Notes: a model not told the origin generated them from the letters alone. 64,000 nucleotides of DNA from Bradyrhizobium sp. Y36 (GCF_002531575.1 NZ_NWTI01000006.1:248001-312000); one strand, 5' to 3'; positions 1 through 11,087 are shown, numbered from the stretch's first letter. Translations and numbers: made by a program.

Positions 1-1515
1 AAGCGCGAGCAGGTCGCGGACCAGCGCAAGCCGCGCATCTTGCTGTTCGGTGCGGCCGGTCCAGTCGAGCACGGCCGATTGCAGCGTGGCTGGATCGAGC
101 GGGTCGGGCACCTCGTCGCCGTATTTCTCGTAAGCCCAGGCATATTCCTGCTTGCGCCCCTTGCGCACGGCGTCGGCAAGTCCGCCCTGGAAGTCGCAGA
201 AGAACGGGAACGGCACCGTCGAGCCCCATTCCTCGCCCTGAAACAGCATCGGCACCATCGGCGCCAGCAAGGTCACGGCGAGCGCCGCTTCGATCTGCTG
301 CGGCGAAGCCAGGCTTTCGAGCCGGTCGCCGAGCGGACGGTTGCCGATCTGATCGTGGTTTTGCAGGAAGTTGACGAAAGTCGCCGGCGGCAGCTCGCCG
401 CTCGGCTCGCCGCGCGGTCTCTTGCCCCAGAACTCCGATACCTCGCCTTGATAAACGAAGCCGGAGGCGAGCGCGCGCGCGAGGTCCATGCGCGGCGTCT
501 GGTAGTCGGCGTAGTAGCCGGCGAGCTCGCCCGTCAGCATCACGTGCCAGACGTGGTGGTAATCGTCGTTCCACTGCGCCCGATACTTGCCGTTCGGCGG
601 CTGTTGCACGGCATCGAGCAGGCTGGCGCGATTGTCGCCGTTCTCCAGCACGAGGTGGATGTGCCGCCCGGTCGCCTTGGCGAGCTCGCCGGCGGCGACG
701 CTGAGGTCCTGCAGCATCGACTGCTCGCCGGGGATCGCCATGATGTGGTTGGCGGCATCCAGCCTCAGGCCGTCGAAACGATAGTCCGTGAGCCAGGACA
801 GTGCATTCTCGACCGCGAAGGCGCGCACCTGCGGCACGCGATAGTCGATCGCACTGCCCCAGGGGGTATGCGCGTCGGTGAAGAAGGTTGGCGCATAGCG
901 GCCGAGGTAGTTCCCCTCGGGGCCGAAATGATTGTAGACGACGTCGAGGAACACCATCAGCCCGCGCAGATGCGCTTCGTCGACCAGCGTCTTGAGGTCT
1001 TCGGGGCGACCATAGGCGCTGTCGGGCGCATACCACAGCACGCCGTCATAACCCCAGCCGCGGCGCCCCGCGAAATCCGCCAGCGGCATCAATTCCAGCG
1101 CGGTGATGCCGGTTGCGACGAGATGATCGAGCTTCTCGATCATGGCGCGGTAAGAGCCATTCGGCGTGAACGTGCCGACATGGGTCTCGATCAGCACCGT
1201 CTCTTCCCACGGCCGGCCGCGCCAATCCCGCGCACGCCATGAAAAGACATCGTGATCGATAACCTCGCTCGGGCCGAACACATCTTCGGGCTGGAACGCC
1301 GACGCCGGATCGGGCACATCGATCTCGTCGTCGATCCTGAACTTGTAGGGAACGCCGGCGCCGAGGCCGGCGATCTCGGCCACGTACCAGCCGTCCTGGC
1401 GGCGCTGCATCGCGTGTCTGCGCTCGAGCAGAAGGTCGACGCGGCGCGCGGCAGGCGCCCACAGGCGGAACGACACGCCGTCCCTCGTCGGCCTCGCCCC
1501 GAAGGATGGCCTCAT
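1..1515 (-). CDS. treZ: Malto-oligosyltrehalose trehalohydrolase (3' end cut by window edge)
   Basis: GH13 hydrolase that releases free trehalose from maltooligosyl-trehalose in the cytoplasm, the second step of the TreY-TreZ route from glycogen. The first 505 codons are visible; the usual length is about 580-600, so only the C-terminus is missing. The N-terminal CBM48-like region has RLWAPAARRVDL. The barrel carries FLDVVYNHFGPEGNYL, nucleophile Asp253 in GLRLDAANH, acid/base Glu291 in LVLENGDN, and NFLQNHDQIGNRPLGDRL, so the active site looks intact. The start ATG overlaps the glgX stop (ATGA), which shows translational coupling as last visible gene of the glgE-treS-glgB-glgX-treZ operon. 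TreY would be expected just beyond the window. Confidence 0.95.
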   Translation of the reverse strand, partial: MRPSFGARPTRDGVSFRLWAPAARRVDLLLERRHAMQRRQDGWYVAEIAGLGAGVPYKFRIDDEIDVPDPASAFQPEDVFGPSEVIDHDVFSWRARDWRGRPWEETVLIETHVGTFTPNGSYRAMIEKLDHLVATGITALELMPLADFAGRRGWGYDGVLWYAPDSAYGRPEDLKTLVDEAHLRGLMVFLDVVYNHFGPEGNYLGRYAPTFFTDAHTPWGSAIDYRVPQVRAFAVENALSWLTDYRFDGLRLDAANHIMAIPGEQSMLQDLSVAAGELAKATGRHIHLVLENGDNRASLLDAVQQPPNGKYRAQWNDDYHHVWHVMLTGELAGYYADYQTPRMDLARALASGFVYQGEVSEFWGKRPRGEPSGELPPATFVNFLQNHDQIGNRPLGDRLESLASPQQIEAALAVTLLAPMVPMLFQGEEWGSTVPFPFFCDFQGGLADAVRKGRKQEYAWAYEKYGDEVPDPLDPATLQSAVLDWTGRTEQQDARLALVRDLLAL

Positions 1516-3590
1516 AGCGCCCCCGCGAAGGCGAGCACGGAGCGCGGCGGCGCCTTGCTGTCGCTTCCGGGCAGGAAGTCGATCGTGTTCAGCTTGGCAT
1601 CCGTGGTGTTCAGGATCTGCTGCCAGCTCTTGTATTCGGTCATTTTTGGCAATTTGAACGGGATCTCTTCGGGGGCGGCGTTCAATACGATAAAGATCGC
1701 AGCGCTGCCCGGTTCCATCGGTCCCATCACATAGGAGAGGAACCGCCCGTCCGGGAATGTCCAGTCGCTCTCCGTCATCTCGTTGCCTTCAGGCGTCAGC
1801 CACAGCGCGCCGTAGGACACGCCGTCCGCGGGACGGCCGTCGAGCCAGCGGTGGCTGCGAAGCTGCGAGAACCGGCGGCGGATGTCGGCGAGATGGGCGA
1901 CGAAATCGACCATGTCGTCGCCCTCCTTGCCGAGGTTGTCCCAGCCGACCCAGCCGATCTCGTTGTCCTGGCAATAGGCGTTGTTGTTGCCGGATTGCGA
2001 GTTGCCGACCTCGTCGCCGGCGAGGACCAGCGGAACGCCCTGCGCCAGCATCAGGCAGGCGAGCACGTTCTTGCGAAGCTGGCGGCGCAAGCCGAGGATC
2101 TGAGGATCGTCGGTCGGCCCCTCGACACCGCAATTGTTGCTGTGGTTGTCGTTGGAGCCGTCGCGATTGTCCTCGCCGTTGGCCTCGTTGTGCTTTTCGT
2201 TGTAGCTGAAGAGGTCGGCGAGCGTGAAACCGTCGTGCACCGTGATGTGGTTGATGCTGGCGCGCGGTCGCCGTCCGTCGTGGTTGAACAGATCGGAGGA
2301 CGCCGTCATCCGGCTGGAGATGTCGCCGATCAGGCTGCCTTCGCCACTCCAGTAGCGGCGCATGGCGCTGCGATAGCGATCGTTCCATTCCGACCATTGC
2401 GACGGGAATGCGCCGACCTGGTAGCCGCCGAGGCCGAGATCCCAGGGTTCGGCGACGAGCTTGACGCTCGCCAGCACCGGATCCTGCCGGATCGCGGTCA
2501 GGAAGGAGATGCCGCGATCAAACCCGTTCGGGCCACGCGCGAGCGTGGTGGCGAGGTCGAAGCGGAAGCCGTCGACATGGCAGACCTCGACCCAGTAGCG
2601 CAAGGAATCCATCACCATCTGCAGCACGCGCGGATGGGTCAGGTTCACCGACGAGCCGCAGCCGGTGAAGTCGTCGTAATAGCGCGGATTCTCGCGGTTC
2701 AGCCAGTAATAGGAGGCGTTGTCGATGCCGCGGTAGCACAGCGTCGGGCCGAGATGGTTGCCCTCGGCGGTGTGGTTGTAGACGACATCCAACATCACCT
2801 CGATGCCGGCATCGTGCAGGCGAGCCACGGTGGTGCGGAAGGAATCCAGCGCGTTGTCCTGGGCGTAGCGCGGCTCGGGCGCGAAGAAGGACAGCGTGTT
2901 GTAGCCCCAGTAATTTGCGAGCTTCTTCTCCACCAGGATGCGGTCGTCGACGAAGCTGTGCACCGGCAAGAGCTCGACCGTGGTGACGCCGAGCCTCTTC
3001 AGATGCTCGATCATCGCCGGTGAGGACAGGCCGCCATACGTGCCGCGCAGGTTCGGCGGCACGTCGTCGCGCTTCTGGGTCAGGCCCTTGACGTGAGCTT
3101 CGTAGATGATCGTGTCTTCCCAGGGAATGTTGGGACGGATCTCGCGGCGGCCCCAGTTGAAGGTCTCGTCGACCACGACGGCCTTGGGCATGCCGCGCGC
3201 GTTGTCGCGCCGGTCGAACGACAGATCCTCGCGCGGGCTTCCGGTGCGATAGGCGAAGTGCGCATCGCTCCAGACCAGACGTCCGGCGAGACGCTTGGCA
3301 TAGGGGTCGAGCAACAGCTTGTTGGCGTTGAAGCGATGGCCGTGCTCGGGCTCGTAGGGGCCGTGCACGCGATAGCCGTAGAGCTGGCCGGGGGAGACGT
3401 CGTTGAGATAGCCGTGCCAGACGTCCTCGGTTCTCTCAGGCAGCTCGATGCGCTCGAGCTCGCGGCGGCCCTGGGTGTCGAACAGGCAGAGCTCGACCTT
3501 CTGTGCGTTGGCGGAGAACAGCGCGAAATTGGTGCCGCGTCCGTCCCAGCTTGCGCCGAGGCGTGCGGGCGATCCAGCAGTCAGGCGCAT
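1512..3590 (-). CDS. glgX: Glycogen debranching enzyme GlgX/TreX
   Basis: 692 residues, normal for bacterial isoamylase-type GH13_11 debranching enzymes. It hydrolyses alpha-1,6 branches of glycogen and gives linear maltooligosaccharides for TreY/TreZ and MalQ. The N-terminal CBM48-type domain (LGASWDGRGTNFALFSANA) is followed by the barrel: VMLDVVYNHTAEGN, nucleophile Asp345 in GFRFDLAT, the acid/base Glu near 381 in KLVAEPWD, and TVHDGFTLADLFSYNEKHN. It lies 3 nt downstream of glgB and its stop overlaps the treZ start. The ATG at 3590 directly precedes RLTAGSPARLGAS, a typical N-terminus. Function is assigned from family; TreX and GlgX are the same enzyme class. Confidence 0.95.
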   Translation of the reverse strand: MRLTAGSPARLGASWDGRGTNFALFSANAQKVELCLFDTQGRRELERIELPERTEDVWHGYLNDVSPGQLYGYRVHGPYEPEHGHRFNANKLLLDPYAKRLAGRLVWSDAHFAYRTGSPREDLSFDRRDNARGMPKAVVVDETFNWGRREIRPNIPWEDTIIYEAHVKGLTQKRDDVPPNLRGTYGGLSSPAMIEHLKRLGVTTVELLPVHSFVDDRILVEKKLANYWGYNTLSFFAPEPRYAQDNALDSFRTTVARLHDAGIEVMLDVVYNHTAEGNHLGPTLCYRGIDNASYYWLNRENPRYYDDFTGCGSSVNLTHPRVLQMVMDSLRYWVEVCHVDGFRFDLATTLARGPNGFDRGISFLTAIRQDPVLASVKLVAEPWDLGLGGYQVGAFPSQWSEWNDRYRSAMRRYWSGEGSLIGDISSRMTASSDLFNHDGRRPRASINHITVHDGFTLADLFSYNEKHNEANGEDNRDGSNDNHSNNCGVEGPTDDPQILGLRRQLRKNVLACLMLAQGVPLVLAGDEVGNSQSGNNNAYCQDNEIGWVGWDNLGKEGDDMVDFVAHLADIRRRFSQLRSHRWLDGRPADGVSYGALWLTPEGNEMTESDWTFPDGRFLSYVMGPMEPGSAAIFIVLNAAPEEIPFKLPKMTEYKSWQQILNTTDAKLNTIDFLPGSDSKAPPRSVLAFAGAL

Positions 3591-3593
3591 GTG

Positions 3594-5741
3594 TCAACTT
3601 TCCGGAACGAGGAAGATCGCGGCGAGCGGTGGAATGGTGAGGCGGAGCTCGGGCGCCGTGCCTTCAACGGCATGAACTTCGCCGATGTTCCCGACATTGC
3701 TGCCGCCATAATGGGCGGAGTCCGAATTGAACACTTCCTTCCATTTCCCGGCAAAGGGCACGCGAACGCGATAGTTGCGATAGACGTTGGGGGAGAAGTT
3801 GATGATGACGAGACACCGCGCGTGCTCGTCTATCCCCTTGCGTAGCCAGGCGAACACGTTGCGGTTGGCGTCGTCGGCGATCAGCCATTCGAAACCGGCC
3901 TGGTCGCAGTCCATCTGGTGCAGCGCCGGCACCGCGCGGTAGAGCCGGTTGAGGTCGCGGATCAGCGCCTGGATGCCGGAATGGTACTTGTATTCGAGCA
4001 GGTGCCAGTCGAGCGACTGGTCGTGATTCCATTCGCGGCTCTGGGCGATCTCGGCGCCCATGAACAGCAGCTTCTTGCCGGGATGGCCGAACATGAAGCT
4101 GTAATAGGCGCGCAAGTTCGCAAAGCGCTGCCACTCGTCGCCGGGCATGCGGCCGAGAATCGATCGCTTGCCGTGCACGACCTCGTCATGCGACAGCGGC
4201 AGGATGAAGTTTTCCGAAAACGCGTAGTGCAGGCCGAACAGGATCTCGCCGTGATGGTATTTGCGGTGGATCGGATCCTTGCTGATGTAGTTCAGCGTGT
4301 CGTGCATCCAGCCCATGTTCCACTTGTAGCCGAAGCCGAGCCCGCCGAATTCGACCGGACGCGACACCTGCGGCCAGGCGGTGGACTCTTCGGCAGCCGT
4401 GGTCGCCTGCGGGAAGCGGGCGAAGACCTCGGTGTTGAAGCGGCGCAGGAAGTTGATTGCCTCGATGTTCTCGCGGCCGCCGTACTGGTTGGGAATCCAC
4501 GCGCCGGGTGGTCGGCTGTAGTCGAGATAGAGCATGGACGCCACCGCGTCGACGCGCAGGCCGTCGATCGCATAGCGCTCCATCCAGAACAGCGCGTTCG
4601 ACACCAGGAAGTTCGTCACTTCGGTGCGGCCGTAATTGTAGATCAGCGTGCCCCAATCGAGGTGCCGGCCTTGGAGCGGGTTGGCGTGCTCGTACACCGC
4701 GGTGCCGTCGAAGCTGCCAAGGCCGTGCGGATCGTCCGGGAAGTGGCCGGGCACCCAATCGAGCAATACGCCGATGCCCTCGCGGTGGCAGGCGTCGATC
4801 AGCGCGGCGAAATCCTCGGGGGTCCCGAAGCGGCTGGTCGGGGCATAGAGGCCGGTCGGCTGATAGCCCCAGGAGCCGTCGAACGGATGCTCGCTGACGG
4901 GCAGGAATTCGAGATGGGTGAAGCCCATGTCGCGGGCATAGGCCGGCAATTGCTCGGCCAGCTCGCGATAGGTCAGCCATTCATCGCCGTTCTTGCGGCG
5001 CCATGAGCCGAGATGAACCTCGTAGATCGACATCGGCGCCGACAGCGCGTTGATGCCATCGGGCGCGGGGCGCGGCCGCGGCAGATGCGCCTCGTCGAAC
5101 ACGATCGAGGCCGTCTTCGGCCGGACCTCGCTGGCAAATGCCAGCGGGTCGGATTTCAGCGGCAGGAGATGACCGTGGGGGCCGATGATCTCGAACTTGT
5201 AGTGATCGCCAGACTTGGCATGCGGAATGAACAATTCCCAATAGCCGGCTCCGCGCACCCGCATCGGATGGCGCCGTCCGTCCCAGAAATTGAAATCGCC
5301 GACCACGGACACGCGTCGCGCGTTCGGGGCCAGCACGACGAAGCCGATGCCGTCGATGCCCTCGAGCCGCATCGGGTGCGCGCCGAGCTTGTCATAGAGG
5401 CGCTGATGGGTGCCTTCGCCGAGCAGATAGAGATCGAAATCGGTCAGGATCGGCGGAAAGCGATAGGCATCCTCGAACTCGACGACATTGTTGCCGAACT
5501 TTGCGCGCAGCTGGTAGTGCTTGGAGCCGTTCGGCAGGGCACCAATGAACAGCCCGGCATCGTGCACGCGGTCGAGCGATGCGACCTCGCCATGTTCGCC
5601 GACCGCCTCGACATTGGAAGCCTCGGGCAAGAACGCGCGCACCACGCTTCTGCCACCCTCGGGATGCAGGCCGAGATAATGGAAGGGGTCGGAGTGGCGG
5701 CCCTCGATGATCGCATAGGCCTCGGCAGGCAGTTTAGGCAT
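3594..5741 (-). CDS. glgB: 1,4-alpha-glucan branching enzyme GlgB
   Basis: 715 residues, close to E. coli GlgB. It makes alpha-1,6 branches by cutting and transferring alpha-1,4 chains. Two N-terminal beta-sandwich (CBM48-like) regions come first ([11 protein letters not shown] near 18; [18 protein letters not shown] near 145), then a GH13_9 barrel with [12 protein letters not shown], nucleophile Asp398 in [18 protein letters not shown], acid/base Glu451 in [10 protein letters not shown], and [13 protein letters not shown]. The C-terminal beta domain ends in PPLAAIFLV. The start overlaps the treS stop by 8 nt. Position between treS/glgE and glgX/treZ fits synthesis and turnover of branched alpha-glucan. 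No glgA or glgC lies in the window. Confidence 0.97.
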   Translation of the reverse strand: MPKLPAEAYAIIEGRHSDPFHYLGLHPEGGRSVVRAFLPEASNVEAVGEHGEVASLDRVHDAGLFIGALPNGSKHYQLRAKFGNNVVEFEDAYRFPPILTDFDLYLLGEGTHQRLYDKLGAHPMRLEGIDGIGFVVLAPNARRVSVVGDFNFWDGRRHPMRVRGAGYWELFIPHAKSGDHYKFEIIGPHGHLLPLKSDPLAFASEVRPKTASIVFDEAHLPRPRPAPDGINALSAPMSIYEVHLGSWRRKNGDEWLTYRELAEQLPAYARDMGFTHLEFLPVSEHPFDGSWGYQPTGLYAPTSRFGTPEDFAALIDACHREGIGVLLDWVPGHFPDDPHGLGSFDGTAVYEHANPLQGRHLDWGTLIYNYGRTEVTNFLVSNALFWMERYAIDGLRVDAVASMLYLDYSRPPGAWIPNQYGGRENIEAINFLRRFNTEVFARFPQATTAAEESTAWPQVSRPVEFGGLGFGYKWNMGWMHDTLNYISKDPIHRKYHHGEILFGLHYAFSENFILPLSHDEVVHGKRSILGRMPGDEWQRFANLRAYYSFMFGHPGKKLLFMGAEIAQSREWNHDQSLDWHLLEYKYHSGIQALIRDLNRLYRAVPALHQMDCDQAGFEWLIADDANRNVFAWLRKGIDEHARCLVIINFSPNVYRNYRVRVPFAGKWKEVFNSDSAHYGGSNVGNIGEVHAVEGTAPELRLTIPPLAAIFLVPES

Positions 5742-8700
5742 GGGCTTCGCTCTCGGTGCTGGACAGAATGCGAAGCAGTCCGGTCAGCGGCGCATGAAGC
5801 CCCTCAGCCCGGTGGGACAGCTCGTACTCTACGTCTTCGAACGCTTGATCAAGCAGGAAAAACCTTAACAGGCCTTCCGCGGACTGCCGGTTCTCCGGCC
5901 ACAGTCGCCGATCGGTCGTGGCTTCGCGGTAGGCGGAGAGGAAGGTTGCGACGGCTCGCTCGCGCCATTCGTGGAGCGCGGCCGTGAGCCGGGCTTGCTC
6001 GTCGGAGGCACCCGTGAGCGCGCGGCTCTGGGCTGCGTTGACCGAAAGATCGATCGAGCGGATCAGGCCGGCGACGTCGCGCGCGGCAGGCGCCTTGCGG
6101 CGCTTGTCGGCCAGCGGCAGACGCGGATCGCCGTCGAAGTCGATGATGAAGATATCGTCCTTCACGATCAGAGTTTGCCCGAGGCGGAAGTCCCCATGAT
6201 GACGGATGTTCAACCCGCCGATCCCGGAAGGCAAGAGCGCATTGAGGTGATCTGGCAGGGTCGCGCGCACCGATATGAGCTGGTCGATCAGCGGCCGATC
6301 CGTCTCCCGCAGGCCGTCGCGGCTGTCGGCCAGTCGCTGGAGAACCCGCTCGGCCCGCGCCTTGAGACCGGACAGGAGCCGGTCGAGGTGCGCAGTGCCG
6401 ATCGGCTCCGGAGCAAGCTCGTTCGCCTTGGCTGCGGCCAGGGCGACGTGCATCTCGGCGAGCCGTTTGCCGATCTGCGCGATGAAGTGCAGATAAAGCG
6501 TCTGCTCCTGGGTCTCGCGCGGTGCTTCGCCCGCCGCCAGCACGCGCTGCTCGTCGATATAGCGATCAAGATAGCCGGTGGTCACCGTCCAGCCATCGCC
6601 CTGGTTCTCGACGAAGGCATGCAGCACGCCGAGCGCGCTGCGCCGATCGCCTTCGAGCAGCTCGACGCTGCCGAGCAATGCCGGCGTATTGGCAAAGCGC
6701 GCGACCTCGGTGAGATAGTGGCCGATCTCGATCTCGGGGCTGATGCCGCTTTCGAGCCGCCGGTAGATCTTGGCAACGTACTGGTTGTCGACCAGCGCCG
6801 TGCTGTTCGACTGCTCGATTGCGCGGATGCGCTCGGGCTCCTTGATGGAATAGTCGGCGAACCGGCTGGTCGACTTGAACTCGAGCCGCAGATTGTTCTC
6901 GTCCACCACGAGGTTTTGCGACAGGCCGCGCAGGAACAGGCCGATGAAGATCTGGTCGGTGGCAACGTCGAGCAGCGTGCCTTCGCGCGCGCCCTGCCGG
7001 ACGGCGGCGAGCGCCTTCGGGTTGAAGCGCTCGCGGTCGAAGCGCACCCACTCGATCTGCATGGGCAGCACGTACCGCGTCGTGACGTCGTCCCGCGTCG
7101 TCTCGAAGAACGCGATCCAGGGTCTGTTGTCGCCGATGTCGCTGAAAGGTACCGCCGAGGTCAGCGTGGTATTGATGTGCTTTGGATTATGCTCGGGATA
7201 CCACCGCGTCCGTGACAGGAAGCCCGGCAGCACGTCGCGCTCGAACACGCCGCGCTCGCGGGCGAGCGACACCCAGTTGGAGTTCACCGGCACCACCAGG
7301 GTCTCGAACTCCGGCACCGCGCGCGGCGTCACCGGCTCGGACTTGTCGCGCTCCTGAAGCTGGAACCAGTAGAAGCCATACGGCCCCAGCGTGATCATGT
7401 AGGGCAGTTCGCCGATCGCCGGGAAACGCGTCCGTCCCAGCATCTCCTGCGGAATGCGGTCTTTCCACGGCGACAGGTCGAGCTCGGTCGCCTGCGCCGC
7501 GCGCGAGAGGTTGGCGACGCACAGGATCACCTCGTCGCGGTATTGCCGGACGTAGGCGAGCACGGCGCGGTTGGCGGGGCGGATGAAGGTCATGGTGCCG
7601 CGGCCGAAGGCGAGCGTCGACTTGCGCACCGAGATCAGCCGCTTGGTGGCGCTGAGCAGCGAGGACAGGCTGCGCGACTGCGCCTCCACGTTCACGGATT
7701 CGTAGCCGTAGACCGGGTCCATGATCAGCGGGGCGTAGAGACGGGCCGGGTCGCAGCGCGAGAAGCCGCCGTTGCGGTCCGGGCTCCACTGCATCGGCGT
7801 GCGAACGCCGTTGCGGTCGCCGAGATAGATGTTGTCGCCCATCCCGATCTCGTCGCCGTAATAGATGATCGGCGTGCCCGGAAAGGACAGCAGCAGCGAG
7901 TTCATCAGCTCGATCTTGCGCCGGTCGTTGTCCATCAGCGGCGCCAGGCGCCGGCGGATGCCGACATTGATGCGGGCGCGCGGATCGTTGGCGTAGGTGG
8001 TCCAGAGATAGTCGCGCTCGACGTCGGTGACCATCTCCAGCGTCAGCTCGTCATGATTGCGCAGGAACAGCGCCCATTGGCAGCTCGCGGGAATATCCGG
8101 CGTCTGGCGCAGGATGTCGGTGATCGGGAAACGGTCTTCCTGCGCGATCGCCATGTAAATGCGCGGCATCAGCGGGAAGTGGTAGGCCATGTGGCACTCG
8201 TCACCACGGCCGAAATATTCCTGCACGTCTTCCGGCCATTGATTGGCCTCGGCGAGCAGCAGCTTGCCCTTGGAGTAGGAGTCGAGCTCCTGGCGCAGCC
8301 GCTTGATGATCGCGTGCGTCTCGGGAAGGTTTTCGTTGTTGGTGCCGTCGCGCTCGCACAGATAGGGAATGGCATCGAGGCGGAAACCGTCGACGCCGGC
8401 GTCGAGCCAGCGCTTCATCACCTGGATCAGCGCGCTGACGACGCGCGGATTGTCGAAATTGAGGTCCGGCTGGTGCGAGAAGAAGCGGTGCCAGTAGAAC
8501 GCGCCGGCCTCGTGGTCCCAGGTCCAGTTCGACTTCTCGGTGTCGGTGAAGATGATGCGCGTGCCCTGGTATTTCTGGTCGGTGTCGCTCCAGACATACC
8601 AGTTGCGGGCGCTGGAGCCCGGATGGCTGCGCCGCGCGCGCTTGAACCATTTATGCTGGTCGGAGGTGTGGTTGACGACGAGCTCGGTGATGACGCGCAA

Positions 8701-9027
8701 GCCGCGCTTCTGCGCTTCCTGGATGAAGCGCTTGAAGTCTTTCATCGTCCCGAAATCGGGATTGACCGAACCGTAATCGGCGATGTCGTAGCCGTCGTCG
8801 CGGCCAGGCGACGGATAGAACGGCAGCAGCCACAGCGCGGTGACGCCGAGCTCCTGCAGATAAGGCAGCTTCTCGGTCAGGCCGGCGAAGTCGCCGATGC
8901 CGTCATTGTTGCTGTCGGCGAAGGCCTTGACGTGGAGCTGGTAGATGATGGCGTCCTTGTACCAGAGCTCGTCCACGGTCTCGGCAGCCTCGGCCTTCTT
9001 GGTGTCGACGGAAGATAGAACATTCAT
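5734..9027 (-). CDS. treS: Trehalose synthase fused to maltokinase (TreS-Mak)
   Basis: 1097 residues. Residues 1 to about 560 are a GH13_16 trehalose synthase that interconverts maltose and trehalose ([26 protein letters not shown]; nucleophile Asp218 in [17 protein letters not shown]; acid/base Glu260 in [13 protein letters not shown]; Asp326 in RNHDELTLE). Residues about 590 to 1090 are a maltokinase/Pep2 domain of aminoglycoside-phosphotransferase fold ([36 protein letters not shown]) that would phosphorylate maltose to maltose 1-phosphate. Such fusions are known from the GlgE pathway. The gene starts 12 nt after the glgE stop. The kinase motif has FDGDP where I recall FEGEP in family members, a conservative change. 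Acts in the cytoplasm. Confidence 0.95.
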   Translation of the reverse strand: MNVLSSVDTKKAEAAETVDELWYKDAIIYQLHVKAFADSNNDGIGDFAGLTEKLPYLQELGVTALWLLPFYPSPGRDDGYDIADYGSVNPDFGTMKDFKRFIQEAQKRGLRVITELVVNHTSDQHKWFKRARRSHPGSSARNWYVWSDTDQKYQGTRIIFTDTEKSNWTWDHEAGAFYWHRFFSHQPDLNFDNPRVVSALIQVMKRWLDAGVDGFRLDAIPYLCERDGTNNENLPETHAIIKRLRQELDSYSKGKLLLAEANQWPEDVQEYFGRGDECHMAYHFPLMPRIYMAIAQEDRFPITDILRQTPDIPASCQWALFLRNHDELTLEMVTDVERDYLWTTYANDPRARINVGIRRRLAPLMDNDRRKIELMNSLLLSFPGTPIIYYGDEIGMGDNIYLGDRNGVRTPMQWSPDRNGGFSRCDPARLYAPLIMDPVYGYESVNVEAQSRSLSSLLSATKRLISVRKSTLAFGRGTMTFIRPANRAVLAYVRQYRDEVILCVANLSRAAQATELDLSPWKDRIPQEMLGRTRFPAIGELPYMITLGPYGFYWFQLQERDKSEPVTPRAVPEFETLVVPVNSNWVSLARERGVFERDVLPGFLSRTRWYPEHNPKHINTTLTSAVPFSDIGDNRPWIAFFETTRDDVTTRYVLPMQIEWVRFDRERFNPKALAAVRQGAREGTLLDVATDQIFIGLFLRGLSQNLVVDENNLRLEFKSTSRFADYSIKEPERIRAIEQSNSTALVDNQYVAKIYRRLESGISPEIEIGHYLTEVARFANTPALLGSVELLEGDRRSALGVLHAFVENQGDGWTVTTGYLDRYIDEQRVLAAGEAPRETQEQTLYLHFIAQIGKRLAEMHVALAAAKANELAPEPIGTAHLDRLLSGLKARAERVLQRLADSRDGLRETDRPLIDQLISVRATLPDHLNALLPSGIGGLNIRHHGDFRLGQTLIVKDDIFIIDFDGDPRLPLADKRRKAPAARDVAGLIRSIDLSVNAAQSRALTGASDEQARLTAALHEWRERAVATFLSAYREATTDRRLWPENRQSAEGLLRFFLLDQAFEDVEYELSHRAEGLHAPLTGLLRILSSTESEAHA

Positions 9028-9039
9028 GGCGTGCCCCCC

Positions 9040-10986
9040 TTACGCCAGGCAGCGGAACAAGAGCGCCGGATCACGGTCGGGATCGATACGCAACCTGATC
9101 CCGCCCCATTCGATGCGGGACTGTTCGCCGGTGAGGAGGTTTTCGAGTGTCGTCACATGGTGTCGCTGCCCGCCGGCGTCAACGGTGACGTCACCGAGCG
9201 GCAGCCAAAACTCGCGCACGTGGCCCGAGAGGGCAATCGCGACGACGACGGTGTTGGCGGGCTCAGCCGCCTCCTTGACGAAGGCGATGGTCTCGCCGTC
9301 TTCGACGCCGAGAAAACGCAAATTCGCGGTTTGCTGGAGCGCGCCGTTGTCGTTGCGGATGCGGTTGAGGCCGGCAATGTAGGGCTTGATGTTGCCAGGC
9401 TTGTCCCAGTCGCGCTGCTTGATCTGATATTTTTCGGAATCGAGATATTCCTCCCGGCCGGGGACCGCCTCGTGCTCCAGCAGCTCGAAGCCGCTGTACA
9501 CGCCGTAACTGCCCGACAACGTCGCCGCCAGCGCAACGCGGGACTTGAAGGCCCAGACCTCTCCGCTCTGGAGATGATAGGGCAGCAGGTCGGGCGTGTT
9601 GACGAACAGATTTGGACGATAGAAGTCGCGCTCGGGATAGCGCGTCAGCTCGCCGAAATATTGCTCCAGCTCCCACCGCGAGGTGCGCCAGGGGAAGTAA
9701 GTGAAGGACTGCGCAAAGCCGAGCTTGGCGAGGCCCTGCATCAGCTTCGGTCGTGCAAAGGTCTTGGAGAACAGGATCACCTCGGGATGTCGGCGGCGGA
9801 TGTCCCGGATCAGCCAGTCCCAGAACGCCCGCGGCGCGGTGTCGTGATTGTCGATGGCGAAGATGGTGACGCCGTGGTCGATCCAGAACAGCATGGCGTC
9901 GCGAAAGGCGTTCCACAGGCCGATGCGGTCGACCGAGGCGAAATCGGGGATCACGATGTCGGAATAGGCGCCATCTGCCGTCCGCACCGAGCGGTCCGGC
10001 CGCCATTTGAACCATTCTGGATGCTGCGTCAGCCAGGGATGGTCCGGCGAGCATTGCACGGCGAAGTCGAGCGCCAGCTCGAGGCCGTATTCCAGGCAGG
10101 TCGCGACCAGCGCGCGAAAGTCCTCGATGGTGCCGAGCTCGGGATGCAGCGCATCGTGGCCACCCTCGGCGGCGCCAATCGCGTAGGGCGAGCCGGGTTC
10201 GCCGTCGGTGGCCACCGGCGCATTGTTGCGGCCCTTGCGGCGGCTGCGACCGATGGGATGGATCGGCGTGAAATAGAGCACGTCAAAACCCATCGCTGCG
10301 ATGTCGGGAACGCGCGCGATGCAGTCGCGGAGCGTGCCGTGCTGTCCGGGAATCTGGCTCTGGCTGCGCGGCATCATCTGATACCAGGCGCCAAATCGCG
10401 CTCTGTCGCGATCGATAATTAGCGGGAACGGCTGGGAGCGGGTCAGGTCGGGCCGGGACTGGCTTTCGGCCATGGCATCGCCGAGCTCGGTCGCAAGCAG
10501 CGAGGTGACATCGCCGGTCTGCAGATAGTCCTCGCATTGCCTGACGATGATTGCCGCGGCCGCCTGCCGGGCGCCATGCGCCTTGGTCAGGAGGCCGGCG
10601 CCCTCGATCGCATCGAGGTTGACATCGGCGCCGGTTCGCTGCTTGCGCAGGACGGCGTGGGACCAGGTCGCGAACTCGTCGGTCCAGGCCTCGATCGCAT
10701 AGACATATTGGCCGGGCTCGATGGGTGTGAATGCGCCGGACCAGCGGTCGTTGCCATGATGGGTCATCGGTTCTTGTCGCCAGTCCCGATCCTGCTCAGG
10801 GCGCCACAGCAGCGCGCTGCTGACCACGGCCTCGCCGTCGCGGTAGACGTCGGCCCAGACCTCGACGCGCTCGCCCGCGATCCGCTTCACGGCAAAGCGG
10901 CCGCCGTCGATCGCGGGATAGACGTCTTCGATGAGGAAAGCGCTGCCGGCTGCGGCACTTTCGACAGTTTGAATTGTCTTGTTCAC
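9040..10986 (-). CDS. glgE: GlgE-family maltosyltransferase homologue with altered active site
   Basis: 648 residues from a GTG start; homologous along its length to GlgE, which transfers maltose from maltose 1-phosphate to alpha-glucan. Family landmarks are present: an N-terminal beta domain (ERVEVWADVYRDG), YFTPIHPIGRSRRKGRNN, CSPDHPWLTQHPEWF, LFVNTPDLLP (Asp466) and EEYLDSEKYQIKQRDW. The usual RVDNPHTKP reads AIDNHDTAP: nucleophile Asp379 is kept, but the conserved Arg two residues before is Ala377. At +29 from the nucleophile the acid/base Glu (LAEAF or LSEAF in characterised enzymes) is Lys408 in LFSKTFARP. Normal catalysis is therefore doubtful. An in-frame extension up to 11178 exists but has no family character. 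First gene of the operon. Confidence 0.85.
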   Translation of the reverse strand: MNKTIQTVESAAAGSAFLIEDVYPAIDGGRFAVKRIAGERVEVWADVYRDGEAVVSSALLWRPEQDRDWRQEPMTHHGNDRWSGAFTPIEPGQYVYAIEAWTDEFATWSHAVLRKQRTGADVNLDAIEGAGLLTKAHGARQAAAAIIVRQCEDYLQTGDVTSLLATELGDAMAESQSRPDLTRSQPFPLIIDRDRARFGAWYQMMPRSQSQIPGQHGTLRDCIARVPDIAAMGFDVLYFTPIHPIGRSRRKGRNNAPVATDGEPGSPYAIGAAEGGHDALHPELGTIEDFRALVATCLEYGLELALDFAVQCSPDHPWLTQHPEWFKWRPDRSVRTADGAYSDIVIPDFASVDRIGLWNAFRDAMLFWIDHGVTIFAIDNHDTAPRAFWDWLIRDIRRRHPEVILFSKTFARPKLMQGLAKLGFAQSFTYFPWRTSRWELEQYFGELTRYPERDFYRPNLFVNTPDLLPYHLQSGEVWAFKSRVALAATLSGSYGVYSGFELLEHEAVPGREEYLDSEKYQIKQRDWDKPGNIKPYIAGLNRIRNDNGALQQTANLRFLGVEDGETIAFVKEAAEPANTVVVAIALSGHVREFWLPLGDVTVDAGGQRHHVTTLENLLTGEQSRIEWGGIRLRIDPDRDPALLFRCLA

Positions 10987-11057
10987 GGTGATGCCATTGA
11001 CAAGAAAGCAGGGGCCCGTTTCCCTTGTCGGGAACCTACGCTTGATACCTATATAGA

Positions 11058-11082
11058 AAGCCGCTTGTGTGTCATTAGTTCC
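11058..11082 (-). promoter_or_regulatory. Imperfect EcfG-like promoter candidate for the glgE operon
   Basis: On the minus strand GGAAC (11082-11078) is followed after 16 nt by GCTT (11061-11058), against the alphaproteobacterial sigma-EcfG consensus GGAAC-N16/17-CGTT. The -35 is perfect but the -10 matches only at its last two bases. It lies about 70 nt before the GTG of glgE in the 204-bp divergent glgE/malQ region. Weak evidence alone. Confidence 0.3.
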
Positions 11083-11087
11083 CCCTG

